NCBI RefSeq assembly: GCF_018736145.1
Contig: NZ_CP059997.1
Location: forward strand, 1,859,501 to 1,923,500
Reading direction: 5' to 3'
Length of the DNA stretch: 64,000 nucleotides
From: Amycolatopsis sp. CA-230715
Lineage (GTDB): Bacteria; Actinomycetota; Actinomycetes; Mycobacteriales; Pseudonocardiaceae
The notes beneath the pieces are model-generated. The model had not been told where the DNA came from. It was given only the letters and a program-made list of their open reading frames with translations, and did no database searches. Shown piece by piece: positions 40,744 to 49,722 of the stretch. Position numbers and translations under genes: made by a program. Within the stretch, counting starts at the first letter, position 1; each line of letters opens with the position of its first letter.

Positions 40744-42057
40744 GTGCCGTCCGCGCGCCGCGCCTTCCCGCTCGCCGCCTCGGCACTGCTGCTCGGGGCG
40801 CTCGCGTTCCTGCCCACCGCGGCTGGCGCGCGCGAGCCCGAAACCTGCACCGCGATCGAAGTGCGGTCCCGCCTGCCGACCGACCTCTCCTCGGCCTACC
40901 GGGTCGAGCTGCCCTCGGGCGCGGTCACCGCGCTGGGCCGGCTCGACTACCGCGTCAACGCGCTCGGCTACGCGAAGGCGCAGAACCTCGCCTACGGCCT
41001 CGCCGATTTCGCGAGCCGGTGGCCGACGCCCGGCGCGCCGCGGGTGGTCACGATCGCCCGTGACGGCACCGTGCGCGACCGCGGTCCGATCCGCCGCGGC
41101 CCGCATCCGGGGCTCGGCCCCGCCCTGGTCAGCGCGACGGCCGGGGCGATCGTCGGAAACCGGTGGTACGTCAAGAGAATCGGCACACTGTACACAGTGG
41201 ACATCGACCCGGCGAGCGCGACCTATCTGAGCGTGGTGCACGCGACGAGGCTGCGGCCGCTCGGACTCGCCGCCAAGGTCGACGACTTCGACCTCGACCC
41301 GGCGAGCGGGCTGCTGGTCGGCGTCGCGGCGGACGCCCACGAACCGGGCGCGCTGGTGAGCCTGGACCCGGTGAGCGGTGCCGTGCGGCGGCTTCCGGGG
41401 CCGAGGCTGCCCGCGAGTTCGGCCTACGGCGCCGTCGTCGCCTTGGGCGGCGGGACGCTTTCGGTGCTGGCGAACGACGTGCGCGGCCGCGGCCGCCGCT
41501 ACCTGGTGCCGCCGAACGGCACCCCGGTGGAAATCGACGCGGGCCCCGCACTGTCCAGTTCGGACGGTGCGGGCTGCTTCACCGCGCCACCACCGCCGAC
41601 GACACCGCCCACCACACCACCCACCACACCACCGACGACGCCGCCCACGACGCCGCCGACCACAACACCGACGACTCCCCCGACCACGCCTCCCAGCACA
41701 CCGCCCAGTTCGCCGCCCGCACCCCCGCCACCACCACCGAAGGCCACTCCCCCGCCGTCACCGGTTCCGGTTCCACCCCCCGCATCGGAGCCGGAACCGG
41801 TGACCCCCGCCCCACCGCCACCGCCGCCGTTGCCGACCGCGGAACCGGTCGCCCCGGCCAAACCGGCGCCACCGTCACCGCGGCCCACGACGAAGAAGCC
41901 GGCGCAGGCGCGCCCGACGCCGAGCAAGTCCGCCGACGCGGGCCCGACCCGGCTCGAGCGCACCAAGGAAAAGCGCCGCTGGGGCGTCGCGGTGCTGCTG
42001 ATGACGATCGGCGCGGCCGCGGTGACCCGTAGCGCCGCACGGCACCGGTCGCGCTGA
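40744..42057 (+). CDS. Secreted, wall-spanning Pro/Thr-rich protein (DUF6923-like)
   Basis: This 437-residue protein starts at GTG 40744. A signal peptide (about 1-29) precedes a beta-propeller-like domain (about 30-275, YRVELPSGAVTALGRLDYRV and similar) resembling DUF6923. A long TTPP/PPP repeat (about 280-400, DNA 41580-41880) follows, and the end has one membrane helix (WGVAVLLMTIGAAAVTRS) with basic residues after it. That layout suits a surface domain held away from the membrane by a stalk. The CACC-rich repeat DNA is prone to copy-number change. Confidence 0.75.
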   Translation: MPSARRAFPLAASALLLGALAFLPTAAGAREPETCTAIEVRSRLPTDLSSAYRVELPSGAVTALGRLDYRVNALGYAKAQNLAYGLADFASRWPTPGAPRVVTIARDGTVRDRGPIRRGPHPGLGPALVSATAGAIVGNRWYVKRIGTLYTVDIDPASATYLSVVHATRLRPLGLAAKVDDFDLDPASGLLVGVAADAHEPGALVSLDPVSGAVRRLPGPRLPASSAYGAVVALGGGTLSVLANDVRGRGRRYLVPPNGTPVEIDAGPALSSSDGAGCFTAPPPPTTPPTTPPTTPPTTPPTTPPTTTPTTPPTTPPSTPPSSPPAPPPPPPKATPPPSPVPVPPPASEPEPVTPAPPPPPPLPTAEPVAPAKPAPPSPRPTTKKPAQARPTPSKSADAGPTRLERTKEKRRWGVAVLLMTIGAAAVTRSAARHRSR

Positions 42058-42062
42058 TCCGG

Positions 42063-43415
42063 TCAGCCGCGCAGCTCGGCCGGGAGCTTCGTGACGTCGA
42101 TGCGCAGGAACTCGCCGTCGTCCTGCTTGCCGTCCGGGGTCAGCTTCGGGTGCAGCGCGAACGGCGGGGCGTCGCCTCTGACGCCGTCGATACCGAAGTC
42201 GCTGTCGTTGCTGAGCACGACGGTGCGCCCGCCGTCGGTGGTCGCGACACCCTCGATCTTGTCGTGCCCGAAGAACCCGCCCTTCGGGTCGAGCCGGGTG
42301 AGCAGCCCGCCGACGTCGACGTGCAGCTTCTTCTTCACCGGCTTGATGTCCACGTCGGCGAGATCGCGGGTCGCCTCTTCGGTGTCGTGCGCGCCGACGT
42401 AGGCCTCGATGGTTTCCTTGTCGTCGCCGACAAGCAGCCCGCCCTTCGCCGCGTCGTACGGCGCGTCGTGCACCTTCTCCGCGGGGCCGACGTCGGTGGC
42501 ACCGGCGAGGTCGATCTTGAACAGCTTCTTGTACGCGCCGGGTTCCGGTTGGCCGTCGCGCTCGTCGACGAGGAACGTGGTGGCGCTCAGCGCGGTGATC
42601 TCGCTGACCGCGCCGTCGTTGTCCTTGGGATCGTCGAGCAGGTACAGGTATTCGTGGGCGGCGCGCGTGCGGAGGTCGTAGGTGACGATCCGCACCGGCG
42701 CGACGTGACCCGGTTTCTTGTCGAGGTCGGGCTGGCCGAGCGCGGACTGCATGATGCCGACGAGCGTGCCGCCGTCCGGGGTGAGCGTGAGCCCTTCCAT
42801 CCCCTTGTTCGGCACCCGGTTCTTCAGCTCGCCGGGCAGGCCCTTGCCGGGTGCCAGCCGCTCGATCGCGCGGCCGTCGCGGCCGAAGTGCGTGACGAAC
42901 GGGCCATACTCGTCGGAGACCCAGAACGTGCCGTCGGCCGCGACCGCGAGCCCTTCGGAGTCATAGCCGTTCGGGTCGGGTGCCAGCGGTTTCCCGTTGA
43001 GGTCGACGATCTTCTCGCCGGTGTCGGCCTGGGTGGAAAGCCGCCCGGAGTACGGGGTCCCGTCGGCGGCCCGCAGCGGGATCGTCTGCTCCAGCTCCGC
43101 CTTTCCGCCGCGGAGCCGGAACTTCCCGATCGACGGCGTGAACGCGGGCAGCGGTTCGACCTTCTCGCCGCCGGGGCCGTCGACGTTCGGGCCGCGATCG
43201 GTGAGGCCGTAGTACTCGTCGCTGCCGCCCAGTACCGGCGCGAGCGCCGAACCGTAGCCGCCGCCGGTGATGGGCACGCCGCCGACGGTCGCCAGCGGCG
43301 GCAGGTCCGTGCGGAACACCTGCACCGCGTCGCGAAGCCGGTCACCGTGCGCCGAGGCAGTCCCCGCCGCGCTCAGGGACACCACCAGGCCCGCCGCGAT
43401 CGCCAGTCTTCTCAT
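42063..43415 (-). CDS. Secreted phytase-like esterase-family protein
   Basis: ATG 43415 follows GGAGGAG; this gives 450 residues. A signal peptide (about 1-24, cut after ASA) leads into a beta-propeller of the esterase-like phytase family (PF13449). Marks are YGLTDRGPNVDGPGG, YDSEGLAVAADGTFWVSDEY, NKGMEGLTLTPDGGTLVG and HDKIEGVATTDGGRTVVLSN. Such proteins may release phosphate from phytate or other esters, but most are untested. It ends 5 bp from the convergent Pro-rich gene. It is divergent from the chitinase gene, so the DasR-type sites between them could act on both. Confidence 0.88.
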   Translation of the reverse strand: MRRLAIAAGLVVSLSAAGTASAHGDRLRDAVQVFRTDLPPLATVGGVPITGGGYGSALAPVLGGSDEYYGLTDRGPNVDGPGGEKVEPLPAFTPSIGKFRLRGGKAELEQTIPLRAADGTPYSGRLSTQADTGEKIVDLNGKPLAPDPNGYDSEGLAVAADGTFWVSDEYGPFVTHFGRDGRAIERLAPGKGLPGELKNRVPNKGMEGLTLTPDGGTLVGIMQSALGQPDLDKKPGHVAPVRIVTYDLRTRAAHEYLYLLDDPKDNDGAVSEITALSATTFLVDERDGQPEPGAYKKLFKIDLAGATDVGPAEKVHDAPYDAAKGGLLVGDDKETIEAYVGAHDTEEATRDLADVDIKPVKKKLHVDVGGLLTRLDPKGGFFGHDKIEGVATTDGGRTVVLSNDSDFGIDGVRGDAPPFALHPKLTPDGKQDDGEFLRIDVTKLPAELRG

Positions 43416-43527
43416 CCGCTGCTCCTCCTCGTCGTTTCCCCCTCGGGGCAGTGTCGTCAACGCGGGTGTCGGGCGGAAGGCCGCTGGATGAACACCGCGC
43501 GCGGGCACTGGACAACGACCGGACAGA

Positions 43528-43562
43528 TGGTCTAGACCCCTTGACCTTCTTGGTTTAGACCA
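43528..43562. promoter_or_regulatory. Two DasR-type operators (dre-like)
   Basis: TGGTCTAGACC at 43528-43538 contains the central core of the DasR-responsive element known from Streptomyces (consensus AGTGGTCTAGACCACT). A second, TGGTTTAGACCA at 43551-43562, differs by one base in the core. Their starts are 23 bp apart. They lie just upstream of the -35 box and between -35 and -10 of the chitinase promoter, where a bound GntR-type repressor would block transcription. Confidence 0.75.
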
Positions 43563-43570
43563 CCTACGGT
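43541..43570 (+). promoter_or_regulatory. Chitinase promoter TTGACC-18-TACGGT
   Basis: TTGACC (43541-43546) and TACGGT (43565-43570) are 18 bp apart. The second DasR-type site lies wholly within the spacer. The expected leader is about 60 nt. Confidence 0.6.
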
Positions 43571-43638
43571 CGCGTGACCGCCGGTACGGAGACGGTCACC
43601 GGCGGCACCGGTCGGGGGTCACGGAACGGACGAAACGT

Positions 43639-44613
43639 ATGAACGACAAGAAGTTCTCGCGAGGAAGGCGGATCATCGCGGCGGCGCTGGGCACGGCCGC
43701 ACTGGGTGTGCCCGCGGTCGCGCACGCCGACGCGGCGCCGCTCGCGAGCAGCAGAGTCTCGCCCTACATCGACATCACGGCGGCCACCCCGTCGATGACG
43801 TCGATCGCCAAGGAAACCGGGCAGAAGGACTTCAACCTCGCCTTCGCGCTCGCCGACAGCACCGGCTGCAACCCCGCGTGGGGCGGCACGGTCCCGCTCA
43901 CCGATTCCCGCATCACCGGTGACGTCAAGGGACTGCACGACCTCGGCGGTTCGGTCACGGTGTCGACCGGCGGGGCGGCGGGGCCCTACCTGGAAACCGC
44001 GTGCGGCTCGGCGGACGCGCTGTACGGCGCCTACGTCAAGGCGCTGGACGCGGTGGGCAGCAACAGCATCGACGTCGACGTGGAAGCCAGCATCCCGGCT
44101 GGCACGGTCAACGAGGCGCTGCTCAAGCTGCAGAAGGAAAAGAAGACCAAGGTCAGCTACACGCTGCGGATCCAGGGGCAGGACTACGGGCTCGACCCCG
44201 GCTCGGTGGACATCCTGAAGGACGCGGCCGCCAAGGGCGTCGCGGTCACGGTCAACCCGATGCTGATGGACTTCGGCTACACCGGTGACTGGGGCGACGC
44301 GCTGATCTCGGCCGCCAACGCCACGCTGAAGCAGCTGAAGACCGTCTGGCCGGACAAGAACGACGCCGATCTGAAGGGGATGCTCTCGCTCACCCCGATG
44401 ATCGGGAAGAACGACACCGGCTCGGTCACCGACCAGGCCGCGGCGAAGAAGCTGCTCGACTACGCGAAGGCCAACCACGTCGCGGGAATCGGCTTCTGGT
44501 CCGCGGGCAGGGACAACGGCGACTGCCCCGGCGGCGGCGCGGTCGCGAACTGCAGCGGGATCGAGCAGTCGAAGTACGAGTTCACGAACATCTTCAAGGC
44601 CTATCAGGGCTGA
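43639..44613 (+). CDS. Secreted GH18 chitinase
   Basis: This 324-residue enzyme has a signal peptide (about 1-31, basic KKFSRGRR then a hydrophobic run, cut after AHA). The TIM-barrel active-site signature is IDVDVE at 144-149 (DxxDxDxE type), with E149 as the acid. YIDITAATPSM, then FNLAFALAD, at the start and GIGFWSAGRDNGDCPG near the end are typical of actinobacterial single-domain chitinases. No carbohydrate-binding module is present. It should release chito-oligosaccharides outside the cell. Two DasR-type operators in the promoter imply induction by N-acetylglucosamine-derived signals. Confidence 0.92.
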   Translation: MNDKKFSRGRRIIAAALGTAALGVPAVAHADAAPLASSRVSPYIDITAATPSMTSIAKETGQKDFNLAFALADSTGCNPAWGGTVPLTDSRITGDVKGLHDLGGSVTVSTGGAAGPYLETACGSADALYGAYVKALDAVGSNSIDVDVEASIPAGTVNEALLKLQKEKKTKVSYTLRIQGQDYGLDPGSVDILKDAAAKGVAVTVNPMLMDFGYTGDWGDALISAANATLKQLKTVWPDKNDADLKGMLSLTPMIGKNDTGSVTDQAAAKKLLDYAKANHVAGIGFWSAGRDNGDCPGGGAVANCSGIEQSKYEFTNIFKAYQG

Positions 44614-44633
44614 GGGGAGCGCGCGGGCCCCGG

Positions 44634-45542
44634 TCAGTCCTGCTGACCGGGGCTCTGCTCCGCCAGGAACTGCTCGAACGCCGAACCCAGCTCGTCCGCG
44701 GTCGGCATGTGCTCGACCGATTCGGCCAGCAGGCTTTCCCGGCTCGACGCCTCGGTGAACGCGTCGTACTGGCGCTCGAGCGCCGCGACCACTTCGCTCA
44801 GCTCGTCGGACTCGGCGACCTTCTGGTTGATGTCGGCGTCCGCCTGCTCGGCGGCCTCCGCCAGGTCAGCGGCGGGCAGCACGAGCCCGGTCGCCTCGCC
44901 GATCGCGTCCAGCATGCTGACCGCGGCGGCGGGGTACACGGCCGCGAGGTAGTGCGGGACGTGCGCGGCGAAGCCCATCGCGTCGTGCCCGGCGTGGCCG
45001 AGCCGCAGCTCCAGCAGCGCCGAGGCACTGCCGGGCACCTGCACGCGGTTGAACAGCGGCTGGTGACCCTTGACCAGCTCGCCCCGGGTGGCGTGCGCGG
45101 TGACGCCGAGCGGCCTGGTGTGCGGCACGCCCATCGGGATGCCGTGGAAGCCGACCGTGAGCCGCACGCCCCACCGGTCGACGAGCGTGCGCACCGCGGC
45201 CACGAACCGCTCCCAGCGCTGATCCGGCTCCGGGCCGGTGAGCAGCAGGAACGGCGTGCCGTCCTGGTCGTGCAGCAGGTGCACCACCAGCTCCGGTGCC
45301 TCGTACTCGGTCCACCGGTTGACCGAGAAGGTCATCGGCGGGCGCCGCGAGCGGTAGTCGATCAGCGCGTCCACGTCGAACCGGGCGATCACCCGGTGGT
45401 CGAGCGAGCTCAACAGGTGTTCGGTGACGAGACGGCCGGCGGAGCCCGCGTCGACGAACCCGTCCAGCGAGTGGAGCAGGACGGCGCCCGTCAGATCGGG
45501 AACGTCCGAATCCACCTCGTAGAGATCCTCGGGGTCCAGCAC
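44634..45542 (-). CDS. PAC2-family protein
   Basis: This 302-residue protein has a GTG start at 45542 behind GGAGG. It matches the PAC2 (proteasome assembly chaperone 2-like) family common in actinobacteria: LLHSLDGFVDAGSAGRLVTE, FLLLTGPEPDQRW and GFHGIPMGVPHTRP. The C-terminal 80 residues are an acidic coiled-coil-like tail (DADINQKVAESDELSEVVAA). Actinobacteria often have a 20S proteasome, but a chaperone role for these proteins is unproven. It stands alone, converging with the chitinase gene. Confidence 0.9.
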   Translation of the reverse strand: MLDPEDLYEVDSDVPDLTGAVLLHSLDGFVDAGSAGRLVTEHLLSSLDHRVIARFDVDALIDYRSRRPPMTFSVNRWTEYEAPELVVHLLHDQDGTPFLLLTGPEPDQRWERFVAAVRTLVDRWGVRLTVGFHGIPMGVPHTRPLGVTAHATRGELVKGHQPLFNRVQVPGSASALLELRLGHAGHDAMGFAAHVPHYLAAVYPAAAVSMLDAIGEATGLVLPAADLAEAAEQADADINQKVAESDELSEVVAALERQYDAFTEASSRESLLAESVEHMPTADELGSAFEQFLAEQSPGQQD

Positions 45543-45613
45543 ACTGCCTCCAGATTTCGACTGCCCGTACCTTAGGTCAACGCGCGAAGGCGCCGGAGGA
45601 ATTCCGCCGAAGG

Positions 45614-46078
45614 TCAGCCCTTTTCACCGAAGGTCAGCGACGACAGCGCGTGCACGAGCGGCGCCAGCTCGGGGAGTTCGACCGCTTCGCCGAGCGCCTG
45701 CCCCAGCGCGGCGTCGTGGGTCGGGCGCACGGCGGCGAGCAGCTCGTGCCCGGCGGGGGTAACCTCGGTGTAGACGCCGCGGCGGTCGGTCGGGCACAGG
45801 TAGCGCTGCAGCAGCCCGCGCTCTTCGAGCCGCGTGACCAGGCGCGTGGTCGCCGACTGGCTCAGCACCACGGCCGTGGAGAGCTGGTTCATCCGCAGGT
45901 GGAAACCGTCCTGCCGGGACAGCACGTCCAGCACGCTGTACTCGCTCACGGACAGCTCGTGCGCGCGGCGGAGCTCGCGTTCGAGCCGGTCTTCGATCCG
46001 GGCGTGCAGGGCCGCGAGCGTGCGCCAGCCCTGCGCGCGCGCCGCGACAGCGTCTTCGGCGTCTTCGGCCAGTGACAC
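45614..46078 (-). CDS. MarR-family transcriptional regulator
   Basis: This 154-residue winged-helix protein has a GTG start at 46078. It shows the usual layout: dimer helices at both ends, the recognition region MNQLSTAVVLSQSATTRLVT, and the wing CPTDRRGVYTEVTPAGHELL. The DRRG motif is intact. It lies 87 bp downstream of the aminotransferase gene on the same strand and may respond to a small phenolic or amino compound handled by the neighbouring genes. The ligand is unknown. Confidence 0.9.
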   Translation of the reverse strand: MSLAEDAEDAVAARAQGWRTLAALHARIEDRLERELRRAHELSVSEYSVLDVLSRQDGFHLRMNQLSTAVVLSQSATTRLVTRLEERGLLQRYLCPTDRRGVYTEVTPAGHELLAAVRPTHDAALGQALGEAVELPELAPLVHALSSLTFGEKG

Positions 46079-46165
46079 GATTCACCTTCTCCCACCCGGA
46101 TAGCAGGCACCCGCAACTATTGAGCGCGCCGGTAGTTGACGGCGCCGCACACAGCGTACTCCGGC

Positions 46166-47251
46166 TCAGGCCAGCGCGGCGCGCACCAGCTCGGCGGCCG
46201 TGGCCGGGGTCGACGCGTGCGGTGTCAGCCGGACGTGCTCCCGGCGCGCGGTCGCGGTGATCCCGGCTTCGGCCAGCCGCTCGCCGACCTTCTTCGCGGG
46301 CACGCCGGGAAGCGCGAAGGCGAGGATCCCGCCACGGCGCCGCGTCGCGGACACGATTTCCGCGCCCATGCGCGAAAGCGCCTCCTCCAGCTCGCGCACC
46401 CGCCGCTCGATCAGCGCGCCGATCGCCGCGGGCCCGGCGTCCTCGACGAGTTCGAGCGCCGCGGCGAACGCGCCGGAGGTCACCGGGCTCAGGTTGCTGA
46501 TCGACCACGCCTGCGCGCCGTCGGCCACCGGGTGGACCTCGCCGTCGAACACGCCCGCGTCCCGCACGCCCGTCCAGCCCGACAGCACCGGCCGCAGGCG
46601 GTCGAGCGCGCGCTCGGACAGCACCGCGAACCCGGTGCCCCAGCCCGCGCGCAGCCACTTCTGCCCGCCGACCACCAGCACGTCCGCCACCTCCCACGGC
46701 TCGTCGACGACGCCGAAGCCCTGGATGCCGTCGACCACCAGCAGGCGGTCGCCGACGACCTCCCGCAGCGCCGCGAGATCGGCCCGGTACCCGGTGCGGA
46801 AGTCCACCGCGCTCACCGAAACCGCGGTCGTTTCGCCGGTCAGCGCCGCGCGCACGCCGTCCGCCGTCACGTACCCGGCGCCGAGCGGGCGCACGCGCAG
46901 CAACCCCGCCTCCTCCGCGCGCACCCAGGGGTAGAAGTTGGCGGGGAACTCCGTCGGCGCGACGAGCACTTCGCCGCCCGGAACGCTGAACGCGGCCTGG
47001 AACAACCCGAGGCTGGTGTTGGGGAGCAGCACGACGTGCTCGGGAACCGTGCCGCACAACCGCGCGGCGGCCGCCTTCGCGCGGGACTCCTGCGTCATCA
47101 GTTCGTCCACAGTGGACGGACCGGCGACGGCGGTGCGCGCGAGCAGGTCCGCGGTGGTGTCGAGCACCGCGCGCGAGGGCGGGCCGAACCGGCCGAAGTC
47201 GAGATATCCCGCGGGCTCGGTGAACTGGGCGAGGTAGGCCTCAGGGACCAC
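46166..47251 (-). CDS. Class V aminotransferase-like PLP enzyme
   Basis: This 361-residue PLP enzyme has a GTG start at 47251, whose codons overlap the end of the upstream binding-protein gene by 11 bp. The PLP-lysine is in VVGGQKWLRAGWGTGF, the cofactor-ring aspartate in LLVVDGIQGFGVVD, and the substrate-side arginine near REHVRLTPH. Class V members include cysteine desulphurase-like, isopenicillin-N-epimerase-like and kynureninase-like enzymes. Overlap with an amino-acid binding lipoprotein suggests an imported amino acid is the substrate, which is inference. Confidence 0.88.
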   Translation of the reverse strand: MVPEAYLAQFTEPAGYLDFGRFGPPSRAVLDTTADLLARTAVAGPSTVDELMTQESRAKAAAARLCGTVPEHVVLLPNTSLGLFQAAFSVPGGEVLVAPTEFPANFYPWVRAEEAGLLRVRPLGAGYVTADGVRAALTGETTAVSVSAVDFRTGYRADLAALREVVGDRLLVVDGIQGFGVVDEPWEVADVLVVGGQKWLRAGWGTGFAVLSERALDRLRPVLSGWTGVRDAGVFDGEVHPVADGAQAWSISNLSPVTSGAFAAALELVEDAGPAAIGALIERRVRELEEALSRMGAEIVSATRRRGGILAFALPGVPAKKVGERLAEAGITATARREHVRLTPHASTPATAAELVRAALA

Positions 47252-48179
47252 CGTTGAACGCCGCCTTCCGCACCGCGCCCTGCTGCAGCCCCCACGCGGC
47301 GAGGATCCGGCCGTAGGTGCCGTCGTCGATCAGCGCCTGCAGCGCGCCCCGCACCGCGTCCGCGAGCTGGCGGTTCGACTTCGCGAACCCGATGCCGTAC
47401 GGCCCGCCGTTGAGCGGCTGGCCCGGCACCACGTCGAAGGCCGCGCCGTCGTCGACCGTCCGCGCCGCGAAGCTCGCGCTCGGCAAGTCGTTGAGCACCG
47501 CGGAAACCCGTCCCGTCTTCAGCTCGTTTTCGCTGCGTCCGTCGCTTTCGGTCACTTCGACCGCGACCGCGGGCATCCCGGCCTTCACGCACTTCGCGCT
47601 CTGCGCGTCGGCGAAGTGCTGGTTGCTGGTGCCCTGCACGGCCGCCACCGCCTTGCCGCACAACGCGTCCGGCCCGGTGACCCGCTCCGGGTTCCCCTTG
47701 CGGACCATGATGGTGATCCCCGAGGTGAAGTAGTCGACGAAGTCGATCCTGGCCTCGCGCTCCTTGGTGTCGTTCATCGCGGCCATGGTGAGGTCGACCC
47801 GGCCGGATTCGAGGCTCGGGATGAGCGAGGAGAAATCCTCGTCCTGGTGCTCGATGCGGACGCCGAGCTTGGCCGCGATCGCCTTCGCGATGTCGACCTC
47901 GTAGCCGATCGGGGTCCGCCCGTCGGCGGCGTAGAAGTTGTTCGGCGGCGACTGCAGGTTCGTCGCGAGGCGCAGCGAGCCGGAACCGGATACCTGCGGC
48001 GGCAACGCCGCGGCGAGCGCGGGATCGGCCGCGACGGCGGAAACGATGGAATTCGTGTCGGGGATCGGGCTCGGCTTCGGTGCCGCCGTGTCCTCCGCCC
48101 CGCCACAGCCGGCCAGGCACAGTGCCGTGATCGCGAGCGCGCCGACGCGGCGGACGAGCGCCACCGGCGGGATCGCCAC
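47241..48179 (-). CDS. Amino-acid ABC substrate-binding lipoprotein (orphan)
   Basis: GTG 48179 is chosen because GGAGG lies seven nt upstream, shortening the open frame from 48233; this gives 312 residues. A lipobox CLAGC anchors it outside the membrane. The family-3 solute-binding fold is clear: GYEVDIAKAIAAKLGVRIEH, then LIPSLESGRVDLTMAAMNDT, KEREARIDFVDYF and GIGFAKSNRQLADAVRGALQ. Such proteins bind polar amino acids such as glutamate. No permease or ATPase gene adjoins; instead it overlaps an aminotransferase gene by 11 bp. Confidence 0.9.
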   Translation of the reverse strand: MAIPPVALVRRVGALAITALCLAGCGGAEDTAAPKPSPIPDTNSIVSAVAADPALAAALPPQVSGSGSLRLATNLQSPPNNFYAADGRTPIGYEVDIAKAIAAKLGVRIEHQDEDFSSLIPSLESGRVDLTMAAMNDTKEREARIDFVDYFTSGITIMVRKGNPERVTGPDALCGKAVAAVQGTSNQHFADAQSAKCVKAGMPAVAVEVTESDGRSENELKTGRVSAVLNDLPSASFAARTVDDGAAFDVVPGQPLNGGPYGIGFAKSNRQLADAVRGALQALIDDGTYGRILAAWGLQQGAVRKAAFNGGP

Positions 48180-48302
48180 GGATGTACCTCCACGGCCAGC
48201 TACGGCCCTCGGCTGTGCGCGGAGACCGTACAACCGGCGGGTGGAGGCGTCAACGGCCGGGGTGGCCGCGGGGTCGCGGCATCCACAAAGGACTCATCGG
48301 CG

Positions 48303-48791
48303 TCAGCGGCCTTCGCCGGGGGCGGAATAGGGCGCGCCGTGCTCCAGCGACGGGCTCACGCTCGGCCTGGTGGGATCGGTGCCGGGGTCCACCGGGTTGA
48401 CGGTGGTGCCGCCCCGCCCGCGCTCCGCGGCGAGGCCCTGCTTGCGCGCGACCAGGTTCTCGCCGACCTGCTCGTCCCGGATCCTGGACAGCACCGCCAG
48501 CGTGATGCCGTGCGCCAGTGCCAGCACGAGCAGCAGGATGCCGAGCTTGGCCACCACCTTCGGCATGCTGCTCTCGTCACCGCCGAGGCTGATCGTGGAC
48601 AGCAGCGCGAGGATGCCCAGCACGGCGAGGTGGAACATCACCGTGACGAGCCTCGCCATCGACGCGCCCGCTTCCGGGGCGCCGTAGGAGTTCTCCAGGT
48701 AGCGGCGCCCGCTGTGGTAGATGATCTGCCCGTCGATCGCCACCAGCACGATGCCGATCAGCAGGAACGTGATGTACGCGTTCGTGTTCAC
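48303..48791 (-). CDS. Hypothetical three-helix membrane protein
   Basis: This 162-residue protein has a GTG start behind AGGAGGT. Three membrane helices lie at about residues 7-24, 48-70 and 80-100, followed by a polar Pro/Gly-rich tail. The start MNTNAYITFLLIGIVLVAID and the QIIYHSGRRYL stretch are distinctive, but I know no family. It is divergent from the hydrolase gene. Confidence 0.75.
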   Translation of the reverse strand: MNTNAYITFLLIGIVLVAIDGQIIYHSGRRYLENSYGAPEAGASMARLVTVMFHLAVLGILALLSTISLGGDESSMPKVVAKLGILLLVLALAHGITLAVLSRIRDEQVGENLVARKQGLAAERGRGGTTVNPVDPGTDPTRPSVSPSLEHGAPYSAPGEGR

Positions 48792-48866
48792 CGGTGACCT
48801 CCTCGTTCACGTCTCCTCGGCGGAGTACCCGCTGGGCCGGGGCGGAAACGGCGCCCGTTCGTGCGC

Positions 48867-48879
48867 TAGGTTCCGGGGT
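48867..48879 (+). promoter_or_regulatory. -10 element TAGGTT, likely leaderless start
   Basis: TAGGTT (48867-48872) lies 7 nt before GTG 48880. No ribosome site is seen near this start. Confidence 0.45.
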
Positions 48880-49722
48880 GTGACCGAACACCTGAGCATC
48901 CCGACCGCGGTGGGCAGTTTCGACGCGATCGCCGCCGGTCCCGAGGACGGCGCGCCGGTGCTGCTGCTCCACGGCTTCCCGGAGGCCGCGATCTCCTGGG
49001 AGCACCAGGTCGGCTCGCTCGGCGCGCAGGGCTTCCGCGCGGTGGCGCCGGACCAGCGCGGCTACTCCCCCGGCGTCCGGCCGGAGAACCCGGCCGAGTA
49101 CGGCATCGGCGAGCTGGTCGGCGACGTGGTCGCGATCGCGGACGAACTGGGCTGGCACCGGTTCCACCTGGTGGGCCACGACTGGGGCGGCGCGGTCGCC
49201 TGGTGGACCGCCGACGAGCACCCCGATCGCCTGCGCACGCTCAGCGCGGTGTCCACGCCGCATCCCGGCGCGTTCGCGGAGGCACTGCGCGAGGACGAGG
49301 ACCAGCAGCTGCGCTCGGGGTACATGACCGAATGGCGGCAGGCGCGCGTCACCGAACAGCGCATGCTCGCCGACGACGGCGAAGCGATCCGGCGCATGTT
49401 CGACTGGAAGGTCTCGCCGAGCAAGATCGACGAGTACGTCCGGCGCCTGTCCGAACCGGGCGCGCTCACCGCGGCGCTGAACTGGTACCGCGCGGGCAGG
49501 CCCGCCGGGAAGATCGGCAAGACGACCGTGCCGACGCTGTACGTGTGGAGCACCGAAGACGTGGCGTTCGGCTCGACGGCGGCGCTGAACACCGAGCACT
49601 GGGTGGAAGCGGCCTACCGGTTCGAGATGTTCGAAGACGTCTCGCACTGGGTGCCCGAAGAAGCCGCCGAAGCGCTCACCAGCGTCCTCGCCGAGCACTT
49701 CGCGGCGCCGCGGTCACGCTGA
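48880..49722 (+). CDS. Alpha/beta hydrolase, epoxide-hydrolase-like
   Basis: GTG 48880 was set by the -10 element just before it; this gives 280 residues. The oxyanion motif is HGFPE (about residue 31) and the nucleophile is the aspartate in GHDWGG (about 99-104). That makes this an epoxide hydrolase or dehalogenase type rather than a serine esterase. The acid is in VWSTEDVAFG and the base in DVSHWVPEE. The cap domain has RSGYMTEWRQARVTEQ and ALNWYRA, whose tyrosines fit epoxide opening. Its stop overlaps that of the convergent ROK gene by 9 bp. Confidence 0.9.
   Translation: MTEHLSIPTAVGSFDAIAAGPEDGAPVLLLHGFPEAAISWEHQVGSLGAQGFRAVAPDQRGYSPGVRPENPAEYGIGELVGDVVAIADELGWHRFHLVGHDWGGAVAWWTADEHPDRLRTLSAVSTPHPGAFAEALREDEDQQLRSGYMTEWRQARVTEQRMLADDGEAIRRMFDWKVSPSKIDEYVRRLSEPGALTAALNWYRAGRPAGKIGKTTVPTLYVWSTEDVAFGSTAALNTEHWVEAAYRFEMFEDVSHWVPEEAAEALTSVLAEHFAAPRSR

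Noticed and set aside
41580..41880. CACC-rich repeats as a mobile or regulatory element
   Set aside because: The repeats keep the reading frame and encode a Thr/Pro stalk, so they are an ordinary low-complexity coding region.
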